Positions 1-9,527 of a stretch of 61,782 nt of DNA are shown here, in pieces. A program made the position numbers and the translations under genes. The first letter of the stretch is position 1; the number at the start of each line of letters is the position of its first letter. This DNA comes from Mycolicibacterium sp. (GTDB lineage Bacteria > Actinomycetota > Actinomycetes > Mycobacteriales > Mycobacteriaceae): NCBI RefSeq assembly GCF_017853185.1, contig NZ_JAFMJZ010000003.1, positions 1 through 61,782 of the forward strand. Reading direction: 5' to 3'. The notes below the pieces were generated by a model. That model was not told where the DNA came from. It made no database searches and saw nothing but the letters and a program-made list of their open reading frames with translations.

Positions 1-32
1 GAAGGTCGCCGGTTCGATCCCGGCCCTGGCCA
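1..32 (+). tRNA. 3' part of a tRNA, probably tRNA-Phe (truncated by window start)
   Basis: A perfect T-arm is visible: stem GCCGG at 8-12, seven-base loop TTCGATC at 13-19, stem CCGGC at 20-24. It is followed by a seven-base acceptor strand CCTGGCC (25-31) and discriminator A32. The CCA tail is not encoded (ACA follows). An acceptor arm that would pair with GGCCAGG, plus discriminator A, resembles actinobacterial tRNA-Phe. The anticodon lies outside the window, so the amino acid is an inference. Confidence 0.8.
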
Positions 33-38
33 CAACAA

Positions 39-1253
39 TCACTCCGCCGGCCTGTGTGCCGCCTTGATCAGCCCGCCGCCGATGATGAGCCGCTGAATCT
101 CGCTGGTCCCCTCATAGAGGCGGAGCAACCGGACGTCGCGATAGATCCGTTCGACCGGGACGCCGCGCATGTAGCCGGTCCCACCGTGAACCTGGACGGC
201 CAGGTCCGCGACCGTGCCGGCCATCTCCGTGCAGAACACCTTGGCGACCGAGGGTGCGATCCGGCGGTCCTCTCCGGTCAGCCACTTCTGTGCGCAATCG
301 CGCACCAACGCCCGCCCGGCCGCCACTCCGGTCTGCTGGTCGGCCAGCATCGCCTGCACCAGTTGGAAAGTCCCGACCGGCGTTCCGCCCTGGGTGGCGC
401 TTGCGGCGAAGGCCACCGACTCGTCCAGGGCGCGCTGCGCGGTGCCGACCGCCAGCGCGGCGATATGGATCCGGCCGCGGGCCAGCGAGGTGAGTGCGGC
501 CCGGTATCCGATGTCCTCACTGCCACCGATCAGCGCGTCGGGTCCGACCCGGACGTCGGTGAAGTAGACGTCGGACGTCCAGGCACCCTCCTGACCCATT
601 TTGGCGTCCTTGACGCCCACCTCGACGCCGGGCGCGTCGGCGGGCACCAGGAACACCGCGATGCCGGCGCCGTCGTCGTCGGCGGGCCGGGTGCGGGCGA
701 ACACCACGAAGAGGTCCGCCGCCGGGGCGTTGGTGATCCAGCGCTTCTGCCCGGAGATCACCCAATCCTGGCCGTCGCGAACGGCTTTGGTGCGCAGCCC
801 CGACGGGTTGGAGCCCGCACCGGGCTCGGTGAGCGCGAACGAGGCGACGACGTCACCGGCGGCCATCGCCTCCAGCCAACGGGCCTTCTGTTCCTCGGTG
901 CCGAAGCCGACCAGCACCTGCCCGGCGATGCCGTTGTTGGTACCGAACATCGACCGCACCGACAACGAGGTGTAGCCCAACTCCAAGGCGAGTTCGACGT
1001 CCTGAACGATGTTCAGTCCGAGGCCGCCCCACTCCTGCGGGATCGCATAGCCGAACAGACCCATCCGCTTGGCCTGCTCGCGCAGATCGTCGGGGATCCG
1101 GTCGCTCTCGGCGATCTCGGTCTCCCTGGGCAGCACCACCGAGCGGATGAAGTGGCGGGTCTGGGCGAGGATCTCGCGGAAGTCGTCATCGCCGACCGCA
1201 GGCTCGGGGAACATCGGCTCATCAAATACGATCGGCCCAACCGGCCACGACAT
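39..1253 (-). CDS. Acyl-CoA dehydrogenase (FadE type)
   Basis: A 404-residue FAD-dependent acyl-CoA dehydrogenase, expected to introduce the alpha-beta double bond in an acyl-CoA. The family motifs are intact: [11 protein letters not shown] in the middle domain and the C-terminal YEGTSEIQR, whose glutamate near residue 381 is the usual catalytic base position. The glutaryl-CoA dehydrogenase-like N-terminus does not fix the substrate. The gene ends six bases from the tRNA, convergent with it, and is divergent from the SDR gene with only 24 bp between starts. No good Shine-Dalgarno precedes the start used; an internal ATG at 1214 (MFPEPAV) is an alternative that would leave room for a promoter. 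Confidence 0.88.
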   Translation of the reverse strand: MSWPVGPIVFDEPMFPEPAVGDDDFREILAQTRHFIRSVVLPRETEIAESDRIPDDLREQAKRMGLFGYAIPQEWGGLGLNIVQDVELALELGYTSLSVRSMFGTNNGIAGQVLVGFGTEEQKARWLEAMAAGDVVASFALTEPGAGSNPSGLRTKAVRDGQDWVISGQKRWITNAPAADLFVVFARTRPADDDGAGIAVFLVPADAPGVEVGVKDAKMGQEGAWTSDVYFTDVRVGPDALIGGSEDIGYRAALTSLARGRIHIAALAVGTAQRALDESVAFAASATQGGTPVGTFQLVQAMLADQQTGVAAGRALVRDCAQKWLTGEDRRIAPSVAKVFCTEMAGTVADLAVQVHGGTGYMRGVPVERIYRDVRLLRLYEGTSEIQRLIIGGGLIKAAHRPAE

Positions 1254-1277
1254 GGGGCCTGGCAGGAGGGTGATCGG

Positions 1278-2018
1278 ATGGCATTGCTGGCCGGACGAAC
1301 CGCGGTCATCACCGGCGGGGCCCAGGGGCTGGGCCTTGCGATCGCCGAGCGATTCCTCGCCGAGGGCGCCCGAGTGGTTCTCGGCGACCTGAACCTCGAG
1401 GCAACCCAGGCCGCCGCCGAAGGCCTCGGCTCAGCCGCCCTCGCCCGGGGGGTGCGCTGCGACGTGACCTCCGCCGCCGACGTCGACGCGCTGATCGCCG
1501 TGGCCCTGGATGCCTTCGGCGGCCTCGACATCATGGTCAACAACGCCGGCATCACCCGCGATGCGACGATGCGCAAGATGACCGAGCAGGACTTCGACGA
1601 GGTGATCGACGTACACCTCAAAGGCACCTGGAACGGAACCCGCGCGGCGGCGGCGGTCATGCGCGAGCAGGGCCGCGGCGCGATCATCAACATGTCGTCG
1701 ATCTCCGGCAAGGTCGGTTTCGTCGGTCAGACCAACTATTCGGCCGCCAAGGCAGGCATCGTCGGGTTGACCAAGGCCGCGGCCAAGGAACTCGCCCACC
1801 TGGGTGTGCGGGTCAACGCGATCCAGCCCGGTCTGATCCGATCGGCGATGACCGAAGCCATGCCGCAACGGATCTGGGACGCCAAACTCGCGGAGGTGCC
1901 GATGGGCCGGGCGGGCGAGCCGTCCGAGGTCGCCGCCGTCGCGTTGTTCCTCGCTTCGGACCTGTCGTCGTACATGACCGGCACCGTGCTCGAGGTCACC
2001 GGCGGCCGGCATATATGA
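1278..2018 (+). CDS. Short-chain dehydrogenase/reductase, FabG-like
   Basis: This 246-residue classical SDR probably oxidises or reduces a 3-hydroxy/3-oxo acyl thioester with NAD(P). It has the Rossmann glycine motif TGGAQGLG at residues 12-19, the NNAG motif, the catalytic serine in NMSSISG and the YSAAK active-site tyrosine and lysine. The ATG at 1278 is chosen because AGGAGG lies nine bases before it. Longer upstream reading in this frame is antisense to the acyl-CoA dehydrogenase and is not coding. The stop overlaps the next start (ATGA), so it heads a translationally coupled operon with an acyl-CoA dehydrogenase, a molybdoenzyme and an F420-type enzyme. Confidence 0.9.
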   Translation: MALLAGRTAVITGGAQGLGLAIAERFLAEGARVVLGDLNLEATQAAAEGLGSAALARGVRCDVTSAADVDALIAVALDAFGGLDIMVNNAGITRDATMRKMTEQDFDEVIDVHLKGTWNGTRAAAAVMREQGRGAIINMSSISGKVGFVGQTNYSAAKAGIVGLTKAAAKELAHLGVRVNAIQPGLIRSAMTEAMPQRIWDAKLAEVPMGRAGEPSEVAAVALFLASDLSSYMTGTVLEVTGGRHI

Positions 2019-3208
2019 CGCGTCTGGCGGCGACTCTGGGCCTGACCGAGTTTCAGACCGAAATCATTGCCGCGGTAAGGCAATTCGTCGATCGGGAGAT
2101 CATCCCCAACGCCCAGGAGCTGGAGCGCGCCGACACCTACCCGCAGGCCATCGTCGATCAGATGAAGCAGATGGGCCTGTTCGGTCTGATGATCCCCGTC
2201 GAGTACGGCGGGCTGGGGGAGTCCCTGCTCACCTACGCGCTGTGCGTCGAGGAACTGGCCCGCGGTTGGATGAGCGTCTCCGGCGTCATCAACACACACT
2301 TCATCGTCGCGTACATGATCCGTCAGCACGGCACCGAGGATCAGAAGCAACGGTTCCTGCCGCCGATGGCCACCGGCGAGACCCGTGGGGCGTTCTCGAT
2401 GTCGGAGCCGGAACTGGGTTCCGATGTCGCCGCGATCCGCACCCGGGCGGTGCGGGGCGCCGACGGCGACTACTCGATCACCGGTCAGAAGATGTGGCTG
2501 ACCAATGGCGCGAGTTCCACGCTGGTCGCCACGCTGGTCCGCACCGACGAGGGTGCGCCGCGACCGCACGACAACCTCACCGCGTTCCTGATCGAAAAGC
2601 CAACCGGCTTCGGCGAAGTCGCGCCCGGCCTCACCATCCCCGGCAAGCTCGACAAGCTCGGTTACAAGGGCATCGACACCACCGAACTGATCTTCGACGG
2701 CTACCGTGCGGCGGCCGGCGATGTGCTCGGTGGGGCGCCGGGACGCGGTTTCGCGCAGATGATGGACGGAGTGGAGGTCGGCCGGGTCAATGTCGCTGCG
2801 CGGGCCTGCGGCGTCGCGATCCGGGCGTTCGAACTCGCGGTGCGCTACGCCCAGCAGCGGTCCACCTTCGGTAAGCCGATCGCTGAGCACCAGGGCATCG
2901 CGTTCTCTCTTGCCGAAATGGCCACCAAAGTGGAGGCCGCACACCTGATGATGGTCAATGCGGCCCGTCTCAAGGACTCCGGGCAGCGCAACGATCTGGA
3001 GGCGGGCATGGCCAAGTACCTGGCTAGCGAGTTCTGCTCCGAGGTCACCCAGGCCAGCTTCAGGATTCACGGCGGCTACGGCTATTCCAAGGAGTACGAG
3101 ATCGAGAGACTCATGCGGGACGCCCCGTTCCTGTTGATCGGCGAGGGCACCAGCGAGATCCAGAAGACGATCATCAGCAAGCGGTTGCTGCGGGACTATC
3201 GGATCTGA
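2015..3208 (+). CDS. Acyl-CoA dehydrogenase (FadE type), second
   Basis: A 397-residue acyl-CoA dehydrogenase with the [15 protein letters not shown]/substrate loop and the C-terminal GEGTSEIQ motif, whose glutamate near residue 377 is the expected catalytic base. It is clearly distinct from the divergent neighbour, so the cluster has two dehydrogenases. It overlaps the SDR gene by four bases and is followed two bases later by the molybdoenzyme, which argues for one polycistronic message. The pairing of a dehydrogenase and an SDR suggests a beta-oxidation-like route for an unusual acyl-CoA; the substrate is not evident. Confidence 0.9.
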   Translation: MTRLAATLGLTEFQTEIIAAVRQFVDREIIPNAQELERADTYPQAIVDQMKQMGLFGLMIPVEYGGLGESLLTYALCVEELARGWMSVSGVINTHFIVAYMIRQHGTEDQKQRFLPPMATGETRGAFSMSEPELGSDVAAIRTRAVRGADGDYSITGQKMWLTNGASSTLVATLVRTDEGAPRPHDNLTAFLIEKPTGFGEVAPGLTIPGKLDKLGYKGIDTTELIFDGYRAAAGDVLGGAPGRGFAQMMDGVEVGRVNVAARACGVAIRAFELAVRYAQQRSTFGKPIAEHQGIAFSLAEMATKVEAAHLMMVNAARLKDSGQRNDLEAGMAKYLASEFCSEVTQASFRIHGGYGYSKEYEIERLMRDAPFLLIGEGTSEIQKTIISKRLLRDYRI

Positions 3209-3210
3209 GC

Positions 3211-5391
3211 ATGGCGACCGAGCAGAAGACGACCTACTGCCGTATCTGTGAATCGGTGTGCGGCATGGTGGCTACCGTCGAGGACGGCCGCCTGGTGGCG
3301 CTGCGACCGGACAAGGACCATCCCCTCTCCGAAGGCTTCGCCTGCCAGAAGGGCATCGCGTTCAGCGAGGTCGTCAACGACCCGGACCGGGTGACCACGC
3401 CGCTGCGGCGAACACCCGACGGTGGATTCGAGCAGGTCGGCTGGGACCAGGCGATGGCCGATATCGCGTTGCGGCTCAGCGAGATACACGCGCGGCACGG
3501 TGCCGCTTCCATCGGCTGGTACGCGGGCAACCCGGGAGCCTTCAGTTACGACCACATCCCTGCGGTGGCACTCTTCCTCACCGGTCTCGGCCGGCGATCC
3601 CACCTCTACACCGCGTCCTCCCAGGATTCACACCCGCGACTGATGGCGAGCCAACTGTTGTACGGCTACCCGCTGTCGGTGCCGTTCCCGGATCTCTCCC
3701 GCACCGAGTTGCTCGTGGTGATGGGGGCCAACCCGGTCGTGTCGCACGGCAGCCTGATCGCGGCGCCGCGGATGCGGGAACGTATGCACGCGATCGTCAA
3801 ACGCGGCGGCCGCGTTCTGGTGATCGATCCGCGCCGGACCGAGACCGCCGCCCAGTTCGAGTGGCTCGGCATCCAACCGGACGGCGACGCTCTGTTGTTG
3901 CTGTCTCTGCTGCAGGTCATGTTCGCCGAAGGACTCGTCGACTCCGGGCGCGCGGGCCGTCAGGCCGACGGAATCGACTGGCTGGCAGGGCAGTGCGCGC
4001 CGTTCGCCCCTGAGAGCACCGAGTCCGCGACGGGTGTCCCCGCCGAGACGGTCCGTGCGCTGGCCCGCGATCTGGTGCGGACGCCGAGGGCGGCCGTCTA
4101 CGGCCGGCTGGGAACGTGCGCCGGTCAGCGTTCCGGGACACTGACCACCTACCTGCTGGACGCGGTCAACCTCGTCGCCGGCAACCTCGACGTCCCCGGC
4201 GGATCGGTGTTCGGCAGTCTCGGCATCCCGGGCGAATCATGGGTTGTCAAGGCTTTCGGTGCCCTGCTGCGTCGCGGCTACCGCAAGCACCGCACCCGCA
4301 TCGGCGGGTTCGGGAATGTGGTGCGCAGTGAGCCGGCGACGTTGATGGCCAAGGAGATCGAGGAACCAGGTACGGGGCAGATCAGGGCGTTGTTCGTCAG
4401 CGCCGGCAATCCGGTGCTCTCGGTTCCCAACGGTCCCGCACTGAGCGACGCGATGAAGAAACTGGATCTCTCCGTCGCTCTTGATTTCTACGTGACCGAG
4501 ACGACCGCGCAGTGCGACTACATCCTGCCGACCACCACCATGTACGAGCGGGAGGATTTCCCGCTGCTGTCCCAGACGTTCCTCGTCAAACCCTTCCGCC
4601 AGGCGACCCGCGCGGTGATCGAACCCCGTGGCCAGTCGAGGACCGAGTGGGACATCATCGACGATCTCATGCAACGGATGTCCGGGCGCACCAGGGTGTT
4701 CAGCATGCTGGCCGGATTGCGGTCGGTCGCGAGGGCGGCGGGTCGGCGCTTCAGCCTGCGCCCGGTGGTCGACGGGATCGTCAGATTCGGCCCCGGCGGA
4801 GATCTGGGCGGGCTTCGCCGCGGCGGCCTGTCGTTCGACTCCCTACCGACCCGGTATCCGCACGGCAAGGTACTCAGCGAGGACGTCGCCACCGGTGTGC
4901 TGGCCAAGGTGATCAGCTACCGCAGTCGCCGGGTTCAGTTGGTGCACAACGAGATCGACGCGTCGATCAAGGAGGTGAGCCGCCGCGTCCCACCGCCGGA
5001 ATATCCGCTGCGTCTGATCGGTATGCGCGAACCTCGCTCTGAGAACTCCTGGATGCACAACTCGCCGCTGTTGATGCGGGGTGATCGCGGGCCGAAGGCA
5101 CTGATGCACGTCGCCGATGCGGCTCGACGAGGTATCGCCGACGGTGATGATGTCGCAGTGCGTTCGCCGTACGGCAAGATCGCCCTACCCGCCACACTCA
5201 CCGAGGACATCGTGCCGGGCGCCGTGGCGATCCCGCACGGCTGGGGGCACCGCGGCGGCGGCTGGCAGGTGGCCAACCGTGCCGGTGGGGTCAATGTGAA
5301 CGAACTGACCTCCGATGACCCCGACGACGTCGAGCCACTGTCGGGAATGGCCTGGCTCAACGGGGTCCCCATCGAGGTCGAACGGACATGA
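3211..5391 (+). CDS. Molybdopterin (bis-MGD) oxidoreductase with N-terminal [4Fe-4S] cluster
   Basis: A 726-residue member of the DMSO reductase / formate dehydrogenase superfamily. An N-terminal Fe-S motif uses Cys10, Cys13, Cys17 and Cys45. The body carries the usual molybdopterin-binding segments (MGANPVVSHG, the IDPRRTETA nucleotide loop, SAGNPVLS) and a C-terminal molydopterin-binding domain ending in HGWGHRGGG. I see no twin-arginine signal, so it is probably cytoplasmic. The metal ligand is not a cysteine in an obvious position; a Ser or Asp in the segment near residue 136-140 is a candidate. It overlaps the following F420-type gene by four bases. The natural substrate is unknown. It resembles Rv0197/BisC-like proteins, which are poorly characterised. 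Confidence 0.9.
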   Translation: MATEQKTTYCRICESVCGMVATVEDGRLVALRPDKDHPLSEGFACQKGIAFSEVVNDPDRVTTPLRRTPDGGFEQVGWDQAMADIALRLSEIHARHGAASIGWYAGNPGAFSYDHIPAVALFLTGLGRRSHLYTASSQDSHPRLMASQLLYGYPLSVPFPDLSRTELLVVMGANPVVSHGSLIAAPRMRERMHAIVKRGGRVLVIDPRRTETAAQFEWLGIQPDGDALLLLSLLQVMFAEGLVDSGRAGRQADGIDWLAGQCAPFAPESTESATGVPAETVRALARDLVRTPRAAVYGRLGTCAGQRSGTLTTYLLDAVNLVAGNLDVPGGSVFGSLGIPGESWVVKAFGALLRRGYRKHRTRIGGFGNVVRSEPATLMAKEIEEPGTGQIRALFVSAGNPVLSVPNGPALSDAMKKLDLSVALDFYVTETTAQCDYILPTTTMYEREDFPLLSQTFLVKPFRQATRAVIEPRGQSRTEWDIIDDLMQRMSGRTRVFSMLAGLRSVARAAGRRFSLRPVVDGIVRFGPGGDLGGLRRGGLSFDSLPTRYPHGKVLSEDVATGVLAKVISYRSRRVQLVHNEIDASIKEVSRRVPPPEYPLRLIGMREPRSENSWMHNSPLLMRGDRGPKALMHVADAARRGIADGDDVAVRSPYGKIALPATLTEDIVPGAVAIPHGWGHRGGGWQVANRAGGVNVNELTSDDPDDVEPLSGMAWLNGVPIEVERT

Positions 5392-6434
5392 GGACCGGTC
5401 CGCTCGACGAACTCGGCTACTACCTCCTCGCCGGCGCCGGCGGAGAGGGACCGGCCACTCTGATGGACGAGGCCCGCTGCGGCGAGGAACTCGGGTTCGG
5501 CACCGCATTCATCTCCGAACGCTGGAATGTCAAAGAGGCCTCATCGCTCACCGGCGCGGCGTGCGCGGTCACCACAAGGATGCAGATCGCCACTGCGGCA
5601 ACGAATCACAACACCAGGCATCCACTGATCACCGCATCCTGGGCCACCACCATGCACCGGCTCTCCGGTGGGCGGTTCACCCTGGGAATCGGCCGTGGCA
5701 TCGCCGCGATCTACGCCGCGTTCGGGGTGCCACCGGTGACCACGGCGCAGATGGCCGACTTCGCCCGGGTGATGCGGCGGCTGTGGCACGGGGAGGTGAT
5801 CATCGGCCACGACGGCCCGCTCGGTAAATATCCGGTGATGGTGCTCGACCCGGACTTCGACGAGGACATCAGGCTCGCGCTGGTGGCCTTCGGTCCCAAT
5901 ACGTTGCGGTTGGGCGGCGAGCTTTTCGACGACGTCATCCTGCACACCTACTTCACCCCGGAGACGGTGCAGCGGTGCGTGCGCACCGTCAAGGAGGCCG
6001 CAGAGCGGGCCGGCCGGAACCCGGACAGCGTTCGGGTCTGGTCCTGCTTCGCCACCGTCGGCGATCATCTGCCCGAGGACCTGAGACTGAAGAAGACGGT
6101 GGCCCGGCTGGCCACCTACCTTCAGGGTTACGGCGATCTGATGGTGCGCACCAACGAGTGGGATCCGGCTGTGCTGCAACGCTTCCGGGCCGATGCCGTT
6201 GTGCAGTCCATCGGCGGCGGTATCGACCACAAGGCGACCGCGCAGCAGATTGAGCACATCGCCACCCTGATCCCCGATGAATGGCTGGAACCGGCGGCCA
6301 CCGGCTCGGCGGACCAGTGCGTCGCCCGGATCCGCCGGGAGTTCGACTACGGCGCTGACGCGGTGATCATGCACGGCGCGACGCCGGACGAACTGGAACC
6401 GGTCGTCGACGCGTACCGCCAAATCTCGCCGTAG
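5388..6434 (+). CDS. LLM-class (luciferase-like) F420-dependent oxidoreductase
   Basis: A 348-residue TIM-barrel luciferase-like protein of the TIGR03857 type, a group restricted largely to F420-producing actinobacteria. The segments LSGGRFTLGIGRG and AERAGRNPDSVRV are typical. F420 rather than FMN as cofactor is inferred from family membership and host. It is the last gene of the SDR / acyl-CoA dehydrogenase / molybdoenzyme operon, with ATGA overlap at its start. Such proteins often oxidise or reduce alcohols, ketones or enones, which would fit a pathway that degrades a modified lipid or terpenoid, but this is speculation. Confidence 0.88.
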   Translation: MRTGPLDELGYYLLAGAGGEGPATLMDEARCGEELGFGTAFISERWNVKEASSLTGAACAVTTRMQIATAATNHNTRHPLITASWATTMHRLSGGRFTLGIGRGIAAIYAAFGVPPVTTAQMADFARVMRRLWHGEVIIGHDGPLGKYPVMVLDPDFDEDIRLALVAFGPNTLRLGGELFDDVILHTYFTPETVQRCVRTVKEAAERAGRNPDSVRVWSCFATVGDHLPEDLRLKKTVARLATYLQGYGDLMVRTNEWDPAVLQRFRADAVVQSIGGGIDHKATAQQIEHIATLIPDEWLEPAATGSADQCVARIRREFDYGADAVIMHGATPDELEPVVDAYRQISP

Positions 6435-6450
6435 ACCGTTCCGGCCTCGC

Positions 6451-6462
6451 TAGGGTCGATTC
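6451..6462 (+). promoter_or_regulatory. Putative -10 box of a leaderless transcript
   Basis: TAGGGT at 6451-6456 lies six bases before the ATG at 6463, and there is no Shine-Dalgarno. This spacing predicts transcription starting at or next to the start codon. Confidence 0.5.
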
Positions 6463-6903
6463 ATGGCAGTCAAAGATTCCCGCGAAGTCGTTATTGAAGC
6501 GACGCCTGAAGAGATTCTGGACGTCATCGCCGACGTCGAGTCCGCCCACACCTGGTCTCCGCAGTACCAGAGTGCCGAGGTCATCGACACGTATAAGGGC
6601 GGGCGACCGAAGACGGTCAAGATGAGGATCAAGGCCGCCGGCATCGCCGACGACCAGACCGTCGAGTACCACTGGGGCGACAACACCGCCGGCTGGACGC
6701 TGCTCAAGGCCGGCCAGATGCGGTCCCAGGAGGCCCTCTACACCCTGACCCCGCAGGGCGATAAGACCAAGGTGCGGTTCGACCTTGAGATCGATCCGTC
6801 CATTCCGCTTCCGGGGTTCCTCATCAAGCAGGCCATCAAGGGTGCGATGGACACCGCGACCAACGGCCTGCGCAAGCAGGTGCTCAAGCTCAAGAAGGGC
6901 TGA
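6463..6903 (+). CDS. SRPBCC-family (polyketide cyclase/START-like) protein
   Basis: A 146-residue single-domain protein of the START/SRPBCC fold, close to the Rv0854/Rv0856/Rv0857 family of mycobacteria. The opening pattern SREVVIEATPEEILDVIADVE and the HTWSPQYQSAEV segment are characteristic. Such proteins bind a hydrophobic ligand, often a lipid or polyketide; no catalytic role can be assigned. The gene has its own likely leaderless promoter and is not part of the preceding operon. Its last 14 bases overlap the end of the convergent dapC gene. Confidence 0.85.
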   Translation: MAVKDSREVVIEATPEEILDVIADVESAHTWSPQYQSAEVIDTYKGGRPKTVKMRIKAAGIADDQTVEYHWGDNTAGWTLLKAGQMRSQEALYTLTPQGDKTKVRFDLEIDPSIPLPGFLIKQAIKGAMDTATNGLRKQVLKLKKG

Positions 6904-8059
6904 GCGAGCCCAACCGCCGGATCGCCTCGTCGAGCGTCTCGTCGCGTTTGCAGAACGCGAAGCGCACCAGGTGCTTCCACGCCGCCGGGGTGTTGCCCGG
7001 CTCGCAGAACGCCGACATCGGGATCGCGGCCACCCCGGCCCGCACCGGCAGTTCCTCGCAGAATGCGGTGCCGTCGTCGAAGCCCAGCGGCCGGGGGTCG
7101 ACGCAGAGGAAATAGGTGCCGGAACTCTTCTGCACCTCGAAGCCCAGGCCGGTGAGCGCGGCGGCCAGCTTGTCGCGTTTGGCTTGCAGTGAGTCTCGCA
7201 ACGAATCGACCCAGGCGTCCTCGTTGTTGAGCGCGTAGGCCACCGCCGGCTGGAACGGCGCCCCGCCGACGTAGCTGAGGTACTGCTTGGCCGCCCGAAC
7301 GCCCGCGACCAGTTCAGGTGTCCCGCAGGCCCAGCCGATCTTCCAGCCGGTGCAGTTGAACATCTTGGCGGCACTGGAGATGGTGAGCGTCCGCTCCGCC
7401 ATGCCCGGGTAGGTCGCCAGCGGCCGGTGGGTGTGGCCGTCGAAGGTGAGCCGTTCGTAGACCTCGTCGGAGATCACCAGCAGATCGGCCTCGACGGCCA
7501 CCTCGGCCAGCGCGCCGCACTCGTCGTCGGTGAGAACCATGCCGGTCGGGTTGTGCGGGGAGTTGACGATCATCGCCCGGGTTCGCGGGGTGATCGCGGC
7601 CCGCACCGCGTCGGCATCGAGGGCGAAGCCGCGTCCGTCGCGCACCAACGGCACCGACACCCGGTGCGCGCCGGCCATCGCGATGTTCGGCGCGTAGGTG
7701 TCGAAGTAGGGCTCGATGACGATCACCTCGGTGCCGGGTTCGACCAGACCGATCATCGCGGCCGCGATGGCCTCGGAGGCGCCGACGGTGACCAGCACCT
7801 GGTTCTCCGGGTCGAACTCCTGGCCGTACCGGCGGTGCCGCTGGGCGGCGATCGCCTCCCGCAGTTCGGCGATGCCCAACCCGGGCGGGTACTGGTTGAT
7901 GCCGTCGGCGATCGCCTGCCGGGCCGCCTCCAGCATGGCCGGCGGCCCGTCCTCATCGGGGAAACCCTGGCCCAGGTTCACCGCCCCGACCTGGGCGGCC
8001 AGCGCCGACATCTTGGCGAAGATGTTGACGCTGAAGGGCCGCAGGCGTTCGACCGTCAT
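6890..8059 (-). CDS. dapC: PLP-dependent aminotransferase, DapC/YbdL-like
   Basis: A 389-residue class I/II aminotransferase. Visible features are the NLGQGFPDEDGPP opening, NSPHNPTG, the ISDEVYERL segment and the PLP-binding lysine in SSAAKMFNCTGWKIGW. It is the counterpart of Rv0858c, annotated as N-succinyldiaminopimelate aminotransferase of lysine/peptidoglycan precursor synthesis; the same fold also includes kynurenine and methionine aminotransferases, so specificity is inferred from synteny with fadA-fadB. It is divergent from fadA. A TACGCT box eight bases before the ATG suggests a leaderless message. Confidence 0.85.
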   Translation of the reverse strand: MTVERLRPFSVNIFAKMSALAAQVGAVNLGQGFPDEDGPPAMLEAARQAIADGINQYPPGLGIAELREAIAAQRHRRYGQEFDPENQVLVTVGASEAIAAAMIGLVEPGTEVIVIEPYFDTYAPNIAMAGAHRVSVPLVRDGRGFALDADAVRAAITPRTRAMIVNSPHNPTGMVLTDDECGALAEVAVEADLLVISDEVYERLTFDGHTHRPLATYPGMAERTLTISSAAKMFNCTGWKIGWACGTPELVAGVRAAKQYLSYVGGAPFQPAVAYALNNEDAWVDSLRDSLQAKRDKLAAALTGLGFEVQKSSGTYFLCVDPRPLGFDDGTAFCEELPVRAGVAAIPMSAFCEPGNTPAAWKHLVRFAFCKRDETLDEAIRRLGSLSPS

Positions 8060-8073
8060 AGCTGGTGAGCGTA
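8060..8073 (-). promoter_or_regulatory. Putative -10 box of dapC
   Basis: On the minus strand TACGCT (8073-8068) stands eight bases before the dapC ATG at 8059. No Shine-Dalgarno is present, consistent with a leaderless start. Confidence 0.4.
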
Positions 8074-8086
8074 GATCCCGCCGGCT

Positions 8087-8132
8087 GTGAAGCTAACGCC
8101 ACTCCCGGCGTCGACGGTGAAGATAGCTTCAC
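8087..8132. promoter_or_regulatory. Nested inverted repeats, candidate operator between dapC and fadA
   Basis: GTGAAGCTA at 8087-8095 is matched by its inverse complement TAGCTTCAC at 8124-8132. The second arm is also half of a compact palindrome GTGAAG-ATAG-CTTCAC at 8117-8132. The elements lie in the 225-bp divergent spacer between dapC and fadA, closer to dapC. The symmetry is what a dimeric repressor of beta-oxidation genes would need, but I do not recognise the motif as a known mycobacterial operator. Confidence 0.45.
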
Positions 8133-8186
8133 GCCCGACCGGATGGCGGCCGGATGGCGACCGGCCGGGGCGGGTCCGCAGCGGCA

Positions 8187-8242
8187 CCAACCAACAGGTT
8201 GGCCGGGGCCGCTGGTTACTCGCCGGTATCCCCGGCTAGGCT
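8187..8242 (+). promoter_or_regulatory. fadA upstream hairpin and putative promoter
   Basis: A six-bp hairpin CCAACC-AACA-GGTTGG lies at 8187-8202. Downstream, TTACTC (8216-8221) and TAGGCT (8237-8242) could be -35 and -10 elements, although the 15-bp spacer is short. The transcript would have a leader of about 35 nt before the ATG at 8285, with CGAGGAA as ribosome binding site. Confidence 0.35.
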
Positions 8243-8284
8243 CAGGGTGCCGGAAATCCACATATTGAAATCCGAGGAACCCCT

Positions 8285-9496
8285 ATGTCCGAAGAAGCCT
8301 TCATCTACGAGGCCATCCGCACCCCGCGCGGGAAGGGCAAGAACGGCGCCCTGACCGAGGTCAAGCCGCTCAATCTCGTCACCGGGCTGATCGACGAACT
8401 GCGTCGCCGCCACCCCGGCATCGACGAGAACATGGTCAGCGACGTCATCCTGGGCTGTGTCTCGCCGGTCGGCGACCAGGGCGGCGACATCGCCCGCACC
8501 GCGGTCATCGCCGCAGGCATGCCCGACACCGTCGGCGGCTTCCAACTCAACCGGTTCTGCGCCTCCGGCCTCGAGGCCGTCAACACCGCCGCGCAGAAGG
8601 TGCGCTCGGGCTGGGACGACCTGGTCTACGCCGGTGGTGTGGAGTCGATGAGCCGCGTCCCGATGGGCTCCGACGGCGGCGCGATGATGTCCGATCCGGC
8701 GACCAACTATGACGCCTTCATCGTCCCGCAGGGCATCGGCGCCGATCTGATCGCCACCCTGGAGGGCTTCAGCCGCGAGGACGTCGACGCCTACGCCAAG
8801 CAGTCCCAGGAGCGTTCCGCGGCGGCGTGGTCCGGCGGCTACTTCGCCAAGTCCATCGTCCCGGTCCGCGACCAGAACGGTCTGCTGATCCTCGACCACG
8901 ACGAGCACATGCGCCCGGGCACCACCATGGAGAGCCTGGGCAAGCTGAACCCCGCCTTCGAGGGCCTGGCCGCGATGGCCGGCTTCGACGACGTGGCGAT
9001 GCAGAAGTACCACTGGGTCGAGAAGATCAACCACGTCCACACCGGCGGCAACAGCTCGGGCATCGTCGACGGCGCCGCGCTGGTCGTCGTCGGCAGCGAG
9101 AAGGCCGGCAAGGTCAACGGTCTGACCCCGCGGGCCCGCATCGTCGCGACCGCCACCAGTGGTGCCGACCCGACCATCATGCTGATCGGTCCCACCCCGG
9201 CGGCGCACAAGGTGCTGGACCGGGCCGGGCTCAAGCCCGAGGACATCGACCTCTGGGAGATCAACGAGGCATTCGCCTCCGTGGTGCTGAAGTTCCAGAA
9301 GGACCTCAACATCCCGAGCGAGAAGCTCAACGTCAACGGCGGCGCCATCGCGATGGGCCACCCGCTGGGCGCCACCGGCGCCATGATCACCGGCACCATG
9401 GTCGACGAGCTCGAGCGCCGCGGCGCCAAGCGCGCGCTGATCACCCTGTGCATCGGCGGCGGCATGGGTGTCGCCACCATCATCGAGCGCGTCTAA
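8285..9496 (+). CDS. fadA: Acetyl-CoA acyltransferase (3-ketoacyl-CoA thiolase) FadA
   Basis: A 403-residue thiolase that performs the final thiolytic step of fatty-acid beta-oxidation. The nucleophilic cysteine is Cys92 in [10 protein letters not shown]; the C-terminal GHPLGATG histidine motif and the CIGGGMG cysteine loop are intact. It is followed after 31 bases by fadB, which has its own AGGAGC ribosome binding site, giving the trifunctional-type fadA-fadB unit corresponding to Rv0859-Rv0860. Expression may be controlled by the inverted repeats in the upstream spacer. Confidence 0.95.
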   Translation: MSEEAFIYEAIRTPRGKGKNGALTEVKPLNLVTGLIDELRRRHPGIDENMVSDVILGCVSPVGDQGGDIARTAVIAAGMPDTVGGFQLNRFCASGLEAVNTAAQKVRSGWDDLVYAGGVESMSRVPMGSDGGAMMSDPATNYDAFIVPQGIGADLIATLEGFSREDVDAYAKQSQERSAAAWSGGYFAKSIVPVRDQNGLLILDHDEHMRPGTTMESLGKLNPAFEGLAAMAGFDDVAMQKYHWVEKINHVHTGGNSSGIVDGAALVVVGSEKAGKVNGLTPRARIVATATSGADPTIMLIGPTPAAHKVLDRAGLKPEDIDLWEINEAFASVVLKFQKDLNIPSEKLNVNGGAIAMGHPLGATGAMITGTMVDELERRGAKRALITLCIGGGMGVATIIERV

Positions 9497-9527
9497 GAGC
9501 GCCGGAATCTAGGAGCTAAGCGAAACC

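Noticed and set aside
54..1277. Long N-terminal extension of the SDR gene
   Set aside because: It is antisense to the acyl-CoA dehydrogenase; a clear AGGAGG and the Rossmann start place the true start at 1278.
5388..6434. Bacterial luciferase proper
   Set aside because: No LuxA/LuxB partner; the sequence belongs to the F420-type LLM subgroup.
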